NCBI GenBank assembly: GCA_015494815.1
Contig: WGAK01000297.1
Location: 1 to 6,820 of the forward strand
DNA length: 6,820 bases
Reading direction: 5' to 3'
Source: Anaerolineales bacterium
GTDB taxonomy: Bacteria > Chloroflexota > Anaerolineae > Anaerolineales > DRMV01
The notes below the pieces were generated by a model. That model was not told the DNA's origin and did not search any database. It saw only the letters and a list, made by a program, of their open reading frames with translations. Shown here piece by piece: positions 6,447 through 6,820 of the stretch; the stretch's first letter is position 1, and every line of letters begins with the position of its first letter. The position numbers were made by a program, and so were the translations under genes.

Positions 6447-6517
6447 GCCTCGCCCGGTGCCGCGGTCGGCCGGGCGTCGCGCGCGGTCGGCCGCGCGCCG
6501 GGCACCGGGGACGAGGC
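6447..6517 (-). promoter_or_regulatory. Long GC-rich inverted repeat with inner hairpins in the gmd leader
   Basis: Outer arms GCCTCG+CCCGGTGCC (6447-6461) and GGCACCGGG+CGAGGC (6501-6509, 6512-6517) are perfect complements apart from a 2-nt GA bulge. Inside is a perfect hairpin with 8-bp arms GCGCGCGG/CCGCGCGC (6479-6498) around 4 nt. A smaller CGG/CCG hairpin lies at 6464-6473, with the same 4-nt loop. The gmd promoter predicts a start near 6512-6513. The transcript would then begin inside the element, and at least the 9-bp arm and both inner hairpins would fold at its very 5' end. The full 15-bp symmetry would exist only in DNA or in read-through RNA. Its function is unknown; mRNA stabilisation, translational control or protein binding are all possible. 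Confidence 0.6.
6461..6493. repeat. Two 12-bp direct repeats, 21 bp apart
   Basis: CGCGGTCGGCCG occurs at 6461-6472 and again at 6482-6493. The 21-bp start-to-start distance is close to two helical turns. Each copy forms the loop region of one of the two inner hairpins of the leader element. The pair could be a tandem protein site, duplicated hairpin units, or a small tandem duplication. Confidence 0.7.
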
Positions 6518-6519
6518 GC

Positions 6520-6547
6520 ATTATAACCGCTTTCCGGCGCGGGTCAA
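6520..6547 (-). promoter_or_regulatory. Near-consensus sigma-70 promoter of gmd
   Basis: On the minus strand, TTGACC (6547-6542) and a perfect TATAAT (6525-6520) are separated by 16 bp. This is the best promoter match in the window. The predicted start at 6512-6513 gives a leader of about 106 nt. It should drive gmd and, by coupling, the fused methyltransferase/MTHFR gene. Confidence 0.82.
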
Positions 6548-6554
6548 GCGCCCT

Positions 6555-6584
6555 CCGCGCCCAGGTGGATGCCCGCGGGCGCGG
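6555..6584. repeat. Inverted repeat upstream of the gmd -35 box
   Basis: CCGCGCCC (6555-6562) and GGGCGCGG (6577-6584) are perfect complements around a 14-nt spacer. CAAG/CTTG pairs (6545-6548, 6585-6588) could extend the symmetry across an unpaired 6 nt. The left CAAG overlaps the -35 box. It may be an operator between the divergent promoters, or chance symmetry in GC-rich DNA. Confidence 0.3.
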
Positions 6585-6644
6585 CTTGAGACCCGCCTGC
6601 GAGCACCCCCGGCCCAATTTGGTTATGCCCGTCATGTCGCAGAA

Positions 6645-6653
6645 TGGTACAAT
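6645..6653 (+). promoter_or_regulatory. Extended -10 promoter of the right-hand gene
   Basis: TGGTACAAT is a TGn-extended -10 (TACAAT) in a locally AT-richer patch, 57 bp before ATG 6710. No good -35 is visible at 16-18 bp spacing. The predicted start is about 6660, giving a leader near 50 nt. Confidence 0.55.
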
Positions 6654-6661
6654 GAAAACGA

Positions 6662-6675
6662 CGCCGTTCACGGCG
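6662..6675 (+). repeat. Perfect palindromic element at the start of the right-hand transcript
   Basis: CGCCGT and ACGGCG are perfect 6-bp arms around TC. It starts 1-2 nt after the predicted transcription start, so it could act as a repressor operator or as a 5'-end RNA hairpin (5 bp with a TTCA loop). Confidence 0.4.
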
Positions 6676-6709
6676 CGCGCAATTCTGTGTACGGGGTGTG
6701 GGTCGTCCA

Positions 6710-6820
6710 ATGTTCGAGATTTTCAGTCCTTTTCCCGGGCGTCTGTTTGCCAGCGCCATGCCCTTTGGCCCTCACGATTTGGACCACTCACTGTGGGACC
6801 ACTATCAGGCCGAGGGGGTG
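6710..6820 (+). CDS. N-terminus of an unidentified protein, possibly dual-specificity phosphatase-like (3' truncated by window edge)
   Basis: Thirty-seven codons are open to the window edge, beginning MFEIFSPFPGRLFASAMPFG and continuing through DHSLWDHYQAEGV. The pattern 'PGRL..S.MPFG..D....L..Y...GV' resembles the start of small cytoplasmic dual-specificity/tyrosine phosphatase-like proteins, in which a strand and a helix precede 'GVDVVV'-type residues and a later HC-x5-R loop. That loop is outside the window, so the assignment is tentative. An in-frame stop at 6653-6655 limits the 5' end. ATG 6710 has only a weak G-rich ribosome site (GGGGTGTGGG). GTG 6698 is an alternative start, four codons earlier. 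It is transcribed divergently from gmd. The existence of a gene is fairly secure from the promoter, sensible residues and an open frame; its function is not. Confidence 0.6.
   Translation, partial: MFEIFSPFPGRLFASAMPFGPHDLDHSLWDHYQAEGV

Larger units (their letters stand above)
6407..6709. other. Divergent intergenic region between gmd and the right-hand gene
   Basis: These 303 bp separate the gmd start (minus) from the start of the + gene at 6710. They hold outward-facing promoters for both genes, a long symmetric GC-rich element just inside the gmd transcript, and two shorter inverted repeats. Frames through the region have no recognisable protein content. I see no tRNA and no riboswitch consensus I know. 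Confidence 0.8.

Noticed and set aside
6407..6505. 33-residue N-terminal extension of Gmd from ATG 6505
   Set aside because: It would translate the GC-rich leader, starts inside the hairpin arm, lacks a ribosome site, and the family begins at the Rossmann strand. ATG 6406 has AAGGAG at the correct distance.
6407..6519. SAM, SAH, THF or cobalamin riboswitch in the gmd leader
   Set aside because: Considered because a methionine/folate gene lies downstream. I see no K-turn, no SAH-type core and no B12 box; the leader is mostly symmetric GC stems.
1..6820. CRISPR array, insertion sequence, tRNA or prophage remnant
   Set aside because: No regularly spaced repeats, transposase motifs, terminal inverted repeats with target duplications, or cloverleaf were seen on either strand.

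Overview
The window is GC-rich bacterial chromosome carrying seven protein genes: two cut by the window edges (first and last, both on +) and five complete genes on the minus strand. It reads as housekeeping DNA with dense gene packing. I see no insertion sequence, tRNA, rRNA, CRISPR array or phage gene. The fused homocysteine methyltransferase/methylenetetrahydrofolate reductase and the small tail-anchored FHA protein beside yggS suggest a Chloroflexota (Anaerolineae-like) genome. That is recognition by eye, not a search result.

Layout, left to right. (1) 1-202 (+): the C-terminal ACT domain of prephenate dehydratase (pheA). It converges on and overlaps purH by 29 bp. (2) A minus-strand group, transcribed right to left: yggS (PLP homeostasis, 3355-2624), an FHA-domain membrane protein (2597-1788) and purH (1700-174). 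A TGnTATACT-type promoter lies just upstream of yggS, and an imperfect hairpin sits in the FHA-purH gap. (3) A second minus-strand group: gmd (GDP-mannose 4,6-dehydratase, 6406-5417) followed 9 bp later by the fused homocysteine S-methyltransferase/MTHFR gene (5407-3467). The Shine-Dalgarno sequence of the fused gene overlaps the gmd stop codon. A candidate terminator follows the fused gene. (4) A 303-bp divergent intergenic region (6407-6709). It holds a near-consensus promoter for gmd, a very GC-rich symmetric leader with two 12-bp repeats, further inverted repeats, and a promoter for the right-hand + gene. (5) 6710-6820 (+): the first 37 codons of a protein, possibly of the dual-specificity phosphatase type.

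Functionally, the fused enzyme makes and uses 5-methyl-THF for methionine, PurH consumes 10-formyl-THF for purines, and YggS manages PLP, the cofactor of serine hydroxymethyltransferase, which feeds the folate pool. The block therefore has a one-carbon theme, with a nucleotide-sugar gene and a signalling-type FHA protein inserted. The least explained parts are the gmd leader structure and the FHA protein. I found no convincing new multi-gene system.
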